DNA of 64,000 nt from Flavobacterium bernardetii. Its GTDB lineage: Bacteria; Bacteroidota; Bacteroidia; Flavobacteriales; Flavobacteriaceae. How positions within the stretch are numbered: the first letter of the stretch is position 1; the number at the start of each line of letters is the position of its first letter. The stretch is taken from assembly GCF_011305415.1 (NCBI RefSeq), contig NZ_JAANOQ010000010.1, forward strand, positions 30,902 to 94,901. The letters are read 5' to 3'. Made by a program: the position numbers and the translations under genes. Positions 1 through 8,402 of this stretch are shown here, one piece after another. Under the pieces are notes generated by a model. That model did no database searches and was not told the origin of the DNA. It saw only the letters and a list, made by a program, of their open reading frames with translations.

Positions 1-1456
1 GTTGACCGTTGATAGTTTCCATTGGGTTATCACGTAAATCTACCATCATTTGGTTGATTTCGGCTAAACCTTCTTTACCTTTTTTAGTTAAAGATATTAA
101 ATGTTCTTTATAAAATCCGAAATCTAAGTATAAGTTAATCAGTTCTTTATATAAACTGCTTCCGGCTGCTTTGGCTTGAGCAGCAATTTCGCAAACTAAT
201 AAACAGGCTGCAACGGCATCTTTATCTCTAACGGCATCACCAACCATAAATCCGAAACTTTCTTCTCCACCGCCAATAAATTTCTGATTTGGAAAGTCTT
301 TAATGAATTTTGCAATCCATTTAAAACCTGTTAAACCTACTTTACACTCAATTCCGTAAGCACTTGCTAAATCTAACATCATTGGAGTAGAAACAATTGT
401 AGAACCAATAAATTCTGTACCTGTGATTTTATCAGCGCGTTTCCATTGTTCTAATAAAAAGGCTGTCATTACCACCATAGACTGGTTTCCATTTAACAAC
501 ATCATTTTTCCATCGTTATCTCTAACAGCTACACCTAATCGGTCTGAATCAGGATCTGTTCCAATAACTATATCTGCATTTACTTTATCTGCTAAAGCTA
601 ATGCCATTGTTAAAGCTTCTGGTTCTTCCGGATTTGGAGATTTTACTGTTGGGAAATTTCCATCAGGAGTTTCTTGTTCTTTAACGATATTCACATTCGT
701 ATAACCTGCTTTCGCTAAAACGGCAGGAATCGATTTTACAGAAGTCCCGTGTAAAGGTGTAAAAACAATATTTAAATTTTCTTTAGCTGCTTTTGGCGTA
801 TTGAAACTTGCATTCTCAACAGTTGAATTAACAAACGCTTCATCAATTTCAGTATCGATGTATTCGATTAAACTTTCATTTGCTGAGAACTTAATGTCTG
901 AATATTTTAATGCTTCTATTTCAGCAATAATTTCACCATCTTGAGGTGGTACAATTTGTCCGCCATCTTGCCAATATACTTTGTAACCATTGTATTCTGG
1001 TGGATTATGAGAAGCTGTCAACACAATTCCAGAATGACAATTTAAATGTTTTAAAGCGAAAGATAATTCTGGAGTAGGGCGCATTTCTGAAAATAAATAC
1101 ACTTTAATTCCATTCGCTGAAAAAATATCAGCCACCACTTTCGCTAAAGTATCACTGTTTTTTCTACAATCGTAGGCAATAGCGACTTTTAAATCTTCAT
1201 TTGGAAAACATTTTTTCAAATAATTAGACAAGCCTTGCGTGTTTTTACCTAAAGTATATTTATTAATACGATTGGTTCCAACACCCATAACACCGCGCAT
1301 TCCTCCAGTTCCAAACTCCAAGTTTTTATAAAAAGCATCTTCTAAACCTTTTGGGTCGGAAGTCATTAAATCTTTTATTTCTTCTTGTGTGTTTTGGTCG
1401 AAAGTAGGCGTAAGCCATTCGTTAACTTGATCTAATATATTTTGTTCTATGTGCAT
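1..1456 (-). CDS. Phospho-sugar mutase (phosphoglucomutase/phosphomannomutase family), 3' end beyond window
   Basis: The reverse strand reads as an open frame of 485 codons from the ATG at 1456 to the window edge, so the C-terminus is missing. It is an alpha-D-phosphohexomutase, which moves phosphate between C1 and C6 of a hexose via a phosphoserine enzyme in the cytoplasm. The active-site serine loop TASHNPPEYNGYK is present, as are the metal-binding loop DPDSDR and the sugar-binding loop GGEESFG. The N-terminal GTGGMRG motif is typical of the long (about 570 residue) PgcA-like mutases of Flavobacteria, so roughly 85 residues lie outside. Whether glucose or mannose phosphate is preferred cannot be decided. 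The stop codon of the ORF6N gene lies only a few bases upstream. Confidence 0.93.
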   Translation of the reverse strand, partial: MHIEQNILDQVNEWLTPTFDQNTQEEIKDLMTSDPKGLEDAFYKNLEFGTGGMRGVMGVGTNRINKYTLGKNTQGLSNYLKKCFPNEDLKVAIAYDCRKNSDTLAKVVADIFSANGIKVYLFSEMRPTPELSFALKHLNCHSGIVLTASHNPPEYNGYKVYWQDGGQIVPPQDGEIIAEIEALKYSDIKFSANESLIEYIDTEIDEAFVNSTVENASFNTPKAAKENLNIVFTPLHGTSVKSIPAVLAKAGYTNVNIVKEQETPDGNFPTVKSPNPEEPEALTMALALADKVNADIVIGTDPDSDRLGVAVRDNDGKMMLLNGNQSMVVMTAFLLEQWKRADKITGTEFIGSTIVSTPMMLDLASAYGIECKVGLTGFKWIAKFIKDFPNQKFIGGGEESFGFMVGDAVRDKDAVAACLLVCEIAAQAKAAGSSLYKELINLYLDFGFYKEHLISLTKKGKEGLAEINQMMVDLRDNPMETINGQ

Positions 1457-1460
1457 AATC

Positions 1461-1958
1461 TTATTTTTTATAACCAATTATAGTTCGGTCTTCTTGTTCT
1501 GTTTTTAAATCTTCTTTGTTCATTAAATAATTCAAAATTTTGTAAATTTCAGGAAATTGGTTTTCAATTTCTTTTACTTTTGAAGTTATTTCTTCTAAAT
1601 TCAGAAGCGAATTTCTTAAAATCACAAAAGTTCGCATAATGGCAATATTTATTTTTATTGCTTTTTCTGATTTTAAAACTCCTGAAAGCATTGCTAATCC
1701 TTGTTCTGTGAAAGCAAAAGGTTTTGCACCTCCTAAGAAACTTTTAGATGGTATCACAAATTGTGATACCACGATTTCAATTTCATTTTCAGTTAATTCA
1801 AACATAAAATCTTCTGGAAATCTTTCTATATTTCTTTTTACTGATTGTTTTAAAACTCTTGTTTCTACTTCATAAAGTGCTGCTAAATCATAATCTAACA
1901 TCACTTTTTGATTACGAATAATGTGAATTTTATTCGTAATAATCTCTAAATTGTTCAT
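1461..1958 (-). CDS. ORF6N-domain DNA-binding protein
   Basis: A 165-residue protein. The first ~115 residues match the ORF6N domain: the opening HIIRNQKVMLDYDLAALYEVETRVLKQ (residues about 12-38), then FPEDFMFELT, then PFAFTEQGLAMLSGVL, and IAIMRTFVILR. ORF6N is a DNA-binding module related to KilA-N, known from phage antirepressor-like proteins and common as single chromosomal genes in Bacteroidota, where its role is mostly unknown. The rest is a charged, probably coiled tail. A perfect palindrome (1750-1770) is embedded in the coding sequence and encodes the VSQFVIP stretch in the middle of the domain. Two related palindromes lie upstream (1987-2015, 2028-2050). This suggests autoregulation or a selfish repeat; that is inference. 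Confidence 0.85.
   Translation of the reverse strand: MNNLEIITNKIHIIRNQKVMLDYDLAALYEVETRVLKQSVKRNIERFPEDFMFELTENEIEIVVSQFVIPSKSFLGGAKPFAFTEQGLAMLSGVLKSEKAIKINIAIMRTFVILRNSLLNLEEITSKVKEIENQFPEIYKILNYLMNKEDLKTEQEDRTIIGYKK
1750..1770. repeat. Palindrome inside the ORF6N gene
   Basis: A 21-nt inverted repeat with 10-bp arms around one central base, core TCACAAATTGTGA. It lies in frame in the ORF6N gene. Its core matches that of the palindrome at 2028-2050. Confidence 0.85.
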
Positions 1959-1986
1959 TTTGGCGTATAATTAAGTTATTCTTTAA

Positions 1987-2015
1987 TCTTGAGGTCGCAA
2001 TTTGCGTCCTCAAGA
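1987..2015. repeat. Palindrome upstream of ORF6N gene (GC-variant)
   Basis: A 29-nt imperfect inverted repeat: 8-bp outer arms (TCTTGAGG/CCTCAAGA), one T:T mismatch, then CGCAA/TTGCG. It is a variant of the 2028-2050 palindrome in which A:T pairs of the core are replaced by G:C pairs on both arms. It could also act as a hairpin terminator for the glycosyltransferase gene, which ends at 2054. Confidence 0.75.
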
Positions 2016-2027
2016 TTTATTATTTTC

Positions 2028-2050
2028 TAAGGTCACAATTTGTGACCTTA
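2028..2050. repeat. Perfect palindrome between GT2 and ORF6N genes
   Basis: A 23-nt perfect palindrome around one central base (arms TAAGGTCACAA/TTGTGACCTTA). It sits just after the glycosyltransferase stop and upstream of the ORF6N start. It is either an operator-like site or a transcript-end hairpin; no T-run follows directly on the minus strand. Confidence 0.8.
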
Positions 2051-2053
2051 AAA

Positions 2054-2995
2054 CTATAACGTCTCCGCTATTTTGTAGCGTTCTTCGTTGCTTTTGGTGC
2101 GTAAAATTATTTCTCCTAAAAACCCAGCTAAGAATAATTGCGTTCCAATAATCATTGTGGTTAATGCGATATAAAATTCTGGTCTGTTGGTAATTAAACG
2201 GGAAGTTGTATGAAAAAATAATTTGTCAATTCCCATGTATAAAGCTAAAACCAATCCAATGAAAAACATTAAACTTCCAAGCAATCCGAAGAAGTGCATA
2301 GGACGTTTTCCGAATTTTGAAATGAACCAAATTGTAATTAAATCTAAAAATCCGTTTACAAATCTATCGATACCAAATTTTGATGTTCCGTATTTTCTAG
2401 CTTGATGAATGACTACTTTTTCTCCAATTTTTGCAAAACCTGCATTTTTAGCTAAAACAGGAATGTAACGGTGCATTTCACCAGAAACTTCGATGTTTTT
2501 AATCACTACATTTTTGTAGGCTTTTAATCCGCAATTGAAATCGTTTAGTTTGACACCAGAAATTCTTCTTGCCGCCCAATTGAATAATTTAGATGGAATA
2601 TTTTTAAAAACGACAGAATCGTAGCGTTTTTTCTTCCATCCGGAAATTAAATCAAAACCTTGATTTTGAACTAAATCGTACAAGTCTGGAATCTCATCTG
2701 GACTATCTTGTAAGTCGGCATCCATAGTAATTACTACAGCTCCCAAGGCTTTTGCAAAACCAGCATGCAAAGCTTGACTTTTACCATAATTACGTAAAAA
2801 CTTAATTCCTTTGATGTTGGAATTGTCTTTTTGTAAGTCTAAAATAGTTTGCCAAGACGCATCGGTACTACCATCATCTATAAACAATACTTCATAAGAA
2901 AAGTTATGACTAGTCATAACTTTCTCAATCCATTTAGATAATTCTGGTAACGATTCTTGTTCGTTTAATAAGGGAATTACTAGTGATATATTCAT
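2054..2995 (-). CDS. Family 2 glycosyltransferase, polyprenyl-phosphate sugar transferase type (GtrB/DPM1-like)
   Basis: A 313-residue membrane glycosyltransferase. The N-terminal GT-A domain (about 1-225) begins ISLVIPLLNEQESLPEL and carries VLFIDDGSTD and the DADLQDSP metal-binding motif (DxD). Two hydrophobic helices lie near 235-258 and 275-300. This is the layout of GtrB/ArnC/DPM1-like enzymes, which load a sugar from a nucleotide donor onto a polyprenyl phosphate at the inner face of the membrane. Donor and lipid cannot be read from the sequence. The ATG at 2995 directly follows the stop of the DUF4199 gene at 2996, so the two are translationally adjacent, with ftsE a little further upstream in the same direction. 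Confidence 0.9.
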   Translation of the reverse strand: MNISLVIPLLNEQESLPELSKWIEKVMTSHNFSYEVLFIDDGSTDASWQTILDLQKDNSNIKGIKFLRNYGKSQALHAGFAKALGAVVITMDADLQDSPDEIPDLYDLVQNQGFDLISGWKKKRYDSVVFKNIPSKLFNWAARRISGVKLNDFNCGLKAYKNVVIKNIEVSGEMHRYIPVLAKNAGFAKIGEKVVIHQARKYGTSKFGIDRFVNGFLDLITIWFISKFGKRPMHFFGLLGSLMFFIGLVLALYMGIDKLFFHTTSRLITNRPEFYIALTTMIIGTQLFLAGFLGEIILRTKSNEERYKIAETL

Positions 2996-3526
2996 TTATT
3001 CGTTATATGTTGTTTTGCTTTTCATAATTGCTGCTATAATCAATCCGATTATTGAAGAAAAGACAATTCCCATTGCGCTTCCTTTAATAATGTTTGCAAT
3101 TGAATATTGATCGTTTTCTTTCATTCCTTTGATTGTTTCTTTCAAGATATCTTTTGGAGTATCAAATTTTTGCATCATTTCAACTGTTTTATTAATTGTG
3201 ATTTCTAAAATTTGTTCTTTTGCAGATGGGTCGATGAAATTAAATAAGATGTAATTAAAGATATTTGCAATTACGATACCAATTACCGAGTATAAGAAGT
3301 AAACAGTAAATGCTTCTTTAAAATTAATGGTTCCACCCATTTCTTTTTTTGTTGTTGAAACAACATAAATTCCAAGTGCTAAATAGAAAAATACCATTCC
3401 AATTCCAATCCAAGAATTGGCAAATAAATTAATGTCAATAGCATACATTAATACAGTTAAAACAATTGAAATAACTGCAGAGATAATTCCAAATTTAATT
3501 CCGTTTTTTTTAATAGCTTCGTTCAT
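2996..3526 (-). CDS. DUF4199 family membrane protein
   Basis: A 176-residue integral membrane protein. It has hydrophobic segments near residues 10-32, 36-56, 72-96 and 148-168, giving four predicted helices with a charged loop between the third and fourth. The sequence (FGIISAVISIVLTVLMY, the GTINFKEAF motif) matches the DUF4199 family, which is widespread in Bacteroidota and has no known function. Its tight coupling to the downstream GT2 gene, with no intergenic base, is a common arrangement in Flavobacteria and suggests an envelope role such as assisting a lipid-linked sugar step. That link is inferred from position only. Confidence 0.85.
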   Translation of the reverse strand: MNEAIKKNGIKFGIISAVISIVLTVLMYAIDINLFANSWIGIGMVFFYLALGIYVVSTTKKEMGGTINFKEAFTVYFLYSVIGIVIANIFNYILFNFIDPSAKEQILEITINKTVEMMQKFDTPKDILKETIKGMKENDQYSIANIIKGSAMGIVFSSIIGLIIAAIMKSKTTYNE

Positions 3527-3581
3527 AATTTTTTTAGTTTTTAGTTAGTTTGTATTATTAGTATAAAATTTGTTAAAAATG

Positions 3582-4265
3582 TTACACTGATTTTTGTACT
3601 ACTTCAAAAACTTTACCATCTTCAAATTTTAAGGTTTTTGATGGATATTTTAGTAATAAAGCATAATCATGAGTAGCCATAATTACAGTTTTGCCGTTAG
3701 CATTAATTTTTCTTAAAACTTCCATAATTTCAATACTCGTTTGAGGATCTAAATTTCCTGATGGTTCATCTGCTAAAATTAATTCGGGATCGTTTAATAA
3801 AGCTCTTGCAATAGCAACACGTTGTTGTTCACCACCAGAAAGTTGATGTGGCATTTTGCTGGCGAAATTTCCCATTCCAACTCGGTCTAAAACTTCTTGA
3901 ATTTGTTTATCCATTTCAACTGCATCAACCCAACCCGTTGCTTTTAAAACAAAAAGTAGATTTTCTTTAATATTTCTATCAGATAATAATTTAAAATCTT
4001 GAAAAACGATTCCAATTTTTCTTCTTAAATAAGGAATATCTTTTTCTTTAAGTGTGTTTAAATCGTAATCAACTATAGTTCCTTCTCCTTCTTTTAAAGG
4101 TAAATCGGCATAAAGTACTTTCATAATACTACTTTTACCAGAACCTGTTTTTCCAATAAAATATAAAAATTCTCCTTTTTGAACTTCTAAATTAATATCA
4201 GATAATATTAAATTGTTTTCTTGATATATAGAAACGTTTTTTAGTGATAAAATCGTTTGGCTCAT
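3582..4265 (-). CDS. ftsE: Cell division ABC transporter ATP-binding protein FtsE
   Basis: A 227-residue ABC ATPase. It has Walker A GKTGSGKS (38-45), a Q-loop in [11 protein letters not shown], the signature [15 protein letters not shown], Walker [13 protein letters not shown] with catalytic Glu, and the H-loop histidine in MATHDY. Length and motifs fit FtsE, which with FtsX controls peptidoglycan hydrolases at the division septum on the cytoplasmic side of the membrane. No ftsX lies next to it. In Bacteroidota the ftsE-like gene is often separate, so assignment to FtsE rather than a LolD-like ATPase rests on overall similarity. It is divergent from the TPR gene at 4415. Confidence 0.85.
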   Translation of the reverse strand: MSQTILSLKNVSIYQENNLILSDINLEVQKGEFLYFIGKTGSGKSSIMKVLYADLPLKEGEGTIVDYDLNTLKEKDIPYLRRKIGIVFQDFKLLSDRNIKENLLFVLKATGWVDAVEMDKQIQEVLDRVGMGNFASKMPHQLSGGEQQRVAIARALLNDPELILADEPSGNLDPQTSIEIMEVLRKINANGKTVIMATHDYALLLKYPSKTLKFEDGKVFEVVQKSV

Positions 4266-4310
4266 AATTACTTAATTAATGTGTAAAAATATAAACATTT
4301 CACGGCTAAA

Positions 4311-4343
4311 CAAAATTATTGAACTAAATAATTTCAATTACAA
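4311..4343 (-). promoter_or_regulatory. Candidate promoter of ftsE
   Basis: On the minus strand, TAATTTTG (4311-4318) fits the Bacteroidota -7 consensus TAnnTTTG. A TTG (complement at 4341-4343) lies 22 bases upstream. The leader to the ftsE start would be about 40 nt. Confidence 0.4.
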
Positions 4344-4384
4344 TAATTAAGATAATTTTAGCGTTTATAGTCATATCGATTTGA

Positions 4385-4392
4385 TATATTTG
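4385..4392 (+). promoter_or_regulatory. Candidate -7 element for TPR gene
   Basis: TATATTTG, a match to the Bacteroidota -7 consensus TAnnTTTG, 22 nt before the ATG at 4415. No clear TTG -33 element stands at the right distance. Confidence 0.45.
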
Positions 4393-4414
4393 AACTTAAA
4401 TAAAGAATATTACT

Positions 4415-7400
4415 ATGAATATTTTAACCAAGTTATCCTTATTATTGCTTTTTATTTCTCAAAGCGCTATTGCTCAGCAATCTGCAGTTTATTTAGGACA
4501 AAACCAAGACTTCAATAAAGCAGTTCAATTATACAAAGAGAATCAATTTCAAGCTTCACAAATTTTATTCGATAAGGTAAAAAGTACGGCAATTTCAGAA
4601 GAAATAATATCTGATTGTGATTATTACATTGCAAATTGTGCAATAAAAATCAATCAATCTGGTGCAGATGCTTTGATGGAAGCTTTTATAGAAAATCATC
4701 CAACAAGTACGAAAAGAAATTCGGCTTATTTGGAAGTGGCACAATATTATTTTGCAGAAGGAAATTATACACAATCGTTAAAATGGTACGAAAACATTCA
4801 CGAACCAGATTTATCTGCAGCCGATTTTGAAAAAGCAAATTTTCAACGCGGTTATGCGAGTTTTTCCACTAAAAATAATAAAGACGCTTCGAAATATTTA
4901 AATAAAGTTGCGAATTCTAAGGAATACGGAAACCAAGCAAAATATTATTTGGGGTATTTGGCTTACGAAGGAGATAAATACGAAGAAGCGAATGAACTTT
5001 TCGGACAAGTTTCTGACCAAGACAAGTACAAAGAAAAAATGGGTTACTTTCAGGCAGATATGAATTTCAAATTAGGAAATTTTCAAAAAGCTATCGATTT
5101 AGGAGAACCACAATTGAAAAAATCTTCCGCTTTAGAAAAAAGTGAATTATCTAAAATTATTGGAGAAAGTTATTTCAATTTAAAAAAATACGACAAAGCA
5201 TTACCTTATTTACAAGCCTACAGAGGTAAAAACGGAAAATGGACGAATACCGATTATTATCAGTTAGGTTACGCTTTTTACCAACAAAAAGAGTACGAAA
5301 AAGCGATAACGCAATTCAATAAAATTATTGAAGGAAACGATTTTGTAGCGCAAAATGCGTATTATCATTTAGCAGAAAGTTATTTGAATACCGATAAAAA
5401 ACAACAAGCTTTAAACGCTTTCAAAACGGCTTCGGAAATGACTTTTGATACTAAAATTCAAGAAGATGCCGCGTTAAATTATACGAAATTGAGTTACGAA
5501 ATTGGAAATCCTTATGTTTCAACTCCAGAAATTCTGAAAGCATTTATGGATAAATATCCAGCGAATTTGAATAATCCAGAATTAAAAAGTTTATTGATTA
5601 ATTCGTACATCACATCAAAAAATTATACCGAAGCATTGGTTTTATTGGAAAAAAATAAAACTCCAGAAAACAAAGCCGCGTATCAAAAAGTGGCTTTTTA
5701 TAGAGGTTTGGAAGTTTATACTGATGGAAAATATCAAGATGCTTATGTGTTATTTAAAAAATCGTTAACGGAAAATAAAGATCAAAAAATAACTGCAAGA
5801 GCTACTTTTTGGAAAGGGGAATGCGAATACAGTTTAGATCAATTTTCAGAAGCGGTTTTAACCTACAAACAATTTTTAAATAACGCTTCGGCAAGTGAAA
5901 CTCCAGAAAACAAAACGGTGAATTACAACTTGGCTTATGCTTATTTTAAGATTAAAGAATATGAAAATGCCATTCCGTATTTCAATACTTATATTACGAA
6001 TTCAAAAGAGGATAAAAACCGATTGACAGATGCGTATTTGCGTTTGGCAGATTGTAATTACATTTCGTCAAAGTATTGGCCAGCAATGGATGCCTACAAT
6101 AAAGCGATTGAACTAAAATGTGTTGATGCAGATTATGCAGCTTTCCAAAAAGGAATGAGCTACGGATTTGTGAATAAAAATGATAAGAAAATTGAAGATT
6201 TGAACAAGTTTGTAACAACTTATAAAACATCACAGTATTTGGATGATGCTTTGTATGAATTAGCCAATACGTACACCGCTGAAGAGCAAAACGATAAAGC
6301 GATTTCGACATTCGATAACTTAATCAACAATAATAAAAACAGTGCGTATGTTGCCAAATCAATCTTAAAACAAGGATTGATTTATTACAACACGGATAAA
6401 GATGATGCGGCAATTACAAAATTCAAAAAAGTAGTGGCTGAGTTTCCAAATTCTCCAGAATCTTTAGAAGCCGTTGAAACTGCTAAAAGTATTTACAAAG
6501 CAAACGGAAATGTGGCGGAATATGCAGCTTGGGTAAAAACACTTTCTTTCGTAGAAGTTACGGATGCCGAATTGGATAACGACATGTACGAATCGGCAGA
6601 AAAACAATATTTAGCTAATAGTTCGAAAAAAGCGGTTGATGGTTTTAACAGTTATTTGGGGCAATTTCCAAATGGATTACACGCTTTAAAAGTACATTTC
6701 TATTTAGCACAATTATATTTTGCTGATAAATTGGAGAAAAACGCAATTCCACATTACGATTATGTAATTGGTCAAGCCCGAAACGAATTTACAGAACAAG
6801 CTTTAGTACGATTATCAGAAATTCATTTGAAAGATAAAAACTGTGATTTAGCGATTTCTGTATTAAAACAATTAGAAGCGATTGCAGAATTTCCTCAAAA
6901 TACCACTTTCGCACAAGCTAATTTAATGAAGTGTTATTACGAAAAACAAGATTTTGTAAATTCTGAGATTTATGCTGATAAAGTATTGAAAAATCCAAAA
7001 ATGGATGATAAAATTAAAAGTGATGCACAAATTATCATCGCACGTTCCGCAATAAAAACAAATAATGACGTTAAAGCAAAAGAAGCTTACGCGAAATTAC
7101 AGAAAATAGCAAAAGGGGAATTAGCTGCGGAAGCTTTGTATTACGATGCGTATTTCAAAAACAAAGAAGGAAAATTTGAAGCATCAAACAAAGCGGTTGA
7201 AAAATATTCAAGTACGTATTCTGGTTATAAATATTTCGGTGCGAAAAGTTTATTCTTAATGGCAAAAAACTATTACGGATTAAAAGACAGTTTCCAAGCC
7301 ACAGAAATTTTACAAAGTATCATCGATAATTTTACAGAATTTCCAGATGTAGTTACAGAATGTCAAACGGAATTAGATAAAATTAAAACGGAAGAAGCTA

Positions 7401-7426
7401 AGACGAATTCGTCAGTAACAAAGTAA
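4415..7426 (+). CDS. Exported tetratricopeptide-repeat protein
   Basis: A 1003-residue protein with a signal peptide (LSLLLLFISQSAIAQ, cleavage near residue 21). Almost the whole mature chain is helical repeats of the TPR type, for example YFNLKKYDKALPYLQAY, GYAFYQQKEYEKAITQFNKII, AYAYFKIKEYENAIPYFNTYI and GLIYYNTDKDDAAITKFKKVV. TPR solenoids are protein-interaction scaffolds; with a signal peptide this one should be periplasmic. No lipobox cysteine is seen, which argues against it being the gliding lipoprotein SprE. The same-strand neighbour at 8403 is a TonB-receptor-like barrel, a pairing seen in Flavobacteria. A partner role in outer-membrane assembly or uptake is plausible but unproven. 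Confidence 0.85.
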   Translation: MNILTKLSLLLLFISQSAIAQQSAVYLGQNQDFNKAVQLYKENQFQASQILFDKVKSTAISEEIISDCDYYIANCAIKINQSGADALMEAFIENHPTSTKRNSAYLEVAQYYFAEGNYTQSLKWYENIHEPDLSAADFEKANFQRGYASFSTKNNKDASKYLNKVANSKEYGNQAKYYLGYLAYEGDKYEEANELFGQVSDQDKYKEKMGYFQADMNFKLGNFQKAIDLGEPQLKKSSALEKSELSKIIGESYFNLKKYDKALPYLQAYRGKNGKWTNTDYYQLGYAFYQQKEYEKAITQFNKIIEGNDFVAQNAYYHLAESYLNTDKKQQALNAFKTASEMTFDTKIQEDAALNYTKLSYEIGNPYVSTPEILKAFMDKYPANLNNPELKSLLINSYITSKNYTEALVLLEKNKTPENKAAYQKVAFYRGLEVYTDGKYQDAYVLFKKSLTENKDQKITARATFWKGECEYSLDQFSEAVLTYKQFLNNASASETPENKTVNYNLAYAYFKIKEYENAIPYFNTYITNSKEDKNRLTDAYLRLADCNYISSKYWPAMDAYNKAIELKCVDADYAAFQKGMSYGFVNKNDKKIEDLNKFVTTYKTSQYLDDALYELANTYTAEEQNDKAISTFDNLINNNKNSAYVAKSILKQGLIYYNTDKDDAAITKFKKVVAEFPNSPESLEAVETAKSIYKANGNVAEYAAWVKTLSFVEVTDAELDNDMYESAEKQYLANSSKKAVDGFNSYLGQFPNGLHALKVHFYLAQLYFADKLEKNAIPHYDYVIGQARNEFTEQALVRLSEIHLKDKNCDLAISVLKQLEAIAEFPQNTTFAQANLMKCYYEKQDFVNSEIYADKVLKNPKMDDKIKSDAQIIIARSAIKTNNDVKAKEAYAKLQKIAKGELAAEALYYDAYFKNKEGKFEASNKAVEKYSSTYSGYKYFGAKSLFLMAKNYYGLKDSFQATEILQSIIDNFTEFPDVVTECQTELDKIKTEEAKTNSSVTK

Positions 7427-7482
7427 GTTTAAAAGTTTATTGAGGTTTAAAAGTTTAAAAGGTTTTGCGGAAATTAATATAT

Positions 7483-8343
7483 ATGAAGAACTTAGTATTT
7501 GTTTTATTTTTTGTTTTTAATTTGAGTTTTGCTCATAAAGATGCTATTGCTCAAGATTCTTGCGGTAATACAAGAATTTATATGAGAAGTGCGTTTAAAT
7601 ATGGAGAGTTTAATAAAACAAAAGTAATTGTTCAGATAATTGATAAAGTTGCAAAAGAATTAAATTATATCGAAGATATTCTAATAGAGTATAATCATCA
7701 AATTAGAAGATATTATTCTGAAAATGATGAAGTTTTTTTAGAATACAGAAAATTCAGAAATGAAAATTATTTAAAAATTAAAATAACAGATACAAATATT
7801 GATATTGAACAATTTATTAATATAGTTGAATTTGCAATAAAGAATAGAAAAAAGTTAAAATCATTAGAATTTAAAATAGATGATTTTGATGTTGAAACTA
7901 ATCAGAAAGTTGGCTCACATATCGTTACAAATCCTAAAATTATTGATTCAATCAATAATCAAAAATTGAATGAGAAATATATTGGTTTATTAAATTCAAA
8001 AATTGAGATTTTTCATGATGAATTTTTTCAATGTTATTGGTTAAAAAATAAGTATTATTATTTAAAAAATGATATGATTGAAACCTTATATTCTATAGAA
8101 GATAATTTGCTTTTTTCAAATGAATTAACAAGTTTAGGTTTAGTTATTTTTCATTCAAATAGTCAATTCTTTTTCATTAATAATAATGGGGAAATTTTGA
8201 AGAATCATAGTTTAGAAGAAATTAATAATAGTAAAGTATTTTATTTTTTTGAAAGAAGAGATAAATTCTATGTTACTTCTGATAGAGAAATAGGTTATTA
8301 TTATCTACCAGATTTAGACAAACTATTAAAAGTAGTAAATTAA
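7483..8343 (+). CDS. Hypothetical exported protein
   Basis: I do not recognise a family. From the ATG at 7483 it has 286 residues, beginning with a signal peptide (MKNLVFVLFFVFNLSFAHKDAIAQ). An upstream TTG at 7465 would add six residues ahead of it and is less likely. The mature part is rich in Lys, Asn, Ile and Tyr, without evident repeats or cysteine motifs; only two cysteines are obvious, one near the mature N-terminus. Base composition is even more AT-rich than the flanking TPR and barrel genes, which may point to a less constrained or acquired gene. It lies between two envelope genes on the same strand. Confidence 0.7.
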   Translation: MKNLVFVLFFVFNLSFAHKDAIAQDSCGNTRIYMRSAFKYGEFNKTKVIVQIIDKVAKELNYIEDILIEYNHQIRRYYSENDEVFLEYRKFRNENYLKIKITDTNIDIEQFINIVEFAIKNRKKLKSLEFKIDDFDVETNQKVGSHIVTNPKIIDSINNQKLNEKYIGLLNSKIEIFHDEFFQCYWLKNKYYYLKNDMIETLYSIEDNLLFSNELTSLGLVIFHSNSQFFFINNNGEILKNHSLEEINNSKVFYFFERRDKFYVTSDREIGYYYLPDLDKLLKVVN

Positions 8344-8350
8344 AAAAAAA

Positions 8351-8389
8351 CATTGCGAACCTTGCGAAAACCTTTGCGTCTTTGCGGTT
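8351..8389. repeat. Left copy of ~39-bp inverted repeat ('TTTGCG' repeat)
   Basis: Contains spaced TTGCG words (cattgcgaaccttgcgaaaa, then cctttgcgtctttgcggtt). Its reverse complement matches 10197-10235 at 34 of 38 positions, counted by eye. The pair brackets the barrel gene 8403-10193. Confidence 0.8.
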
Positions 8390-8402
8390 AAAAAAATAAA
8401 AT

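Noticed and set aside
423..704. Plus-strand ORF of 93 codons within the phosphohexomutase gene
   Set aside because: The minus-strand frame there encodes the metal-binding DPDSDR loop; the plus-strand product is low-complexity.
5994..6311. Minus-strand ORF of 105 codons within the TPR gene
   Set aside because: It is antisense to a strongly coding TPR frame, with His/Tyr/Leu-rich noise and no recognisable family.
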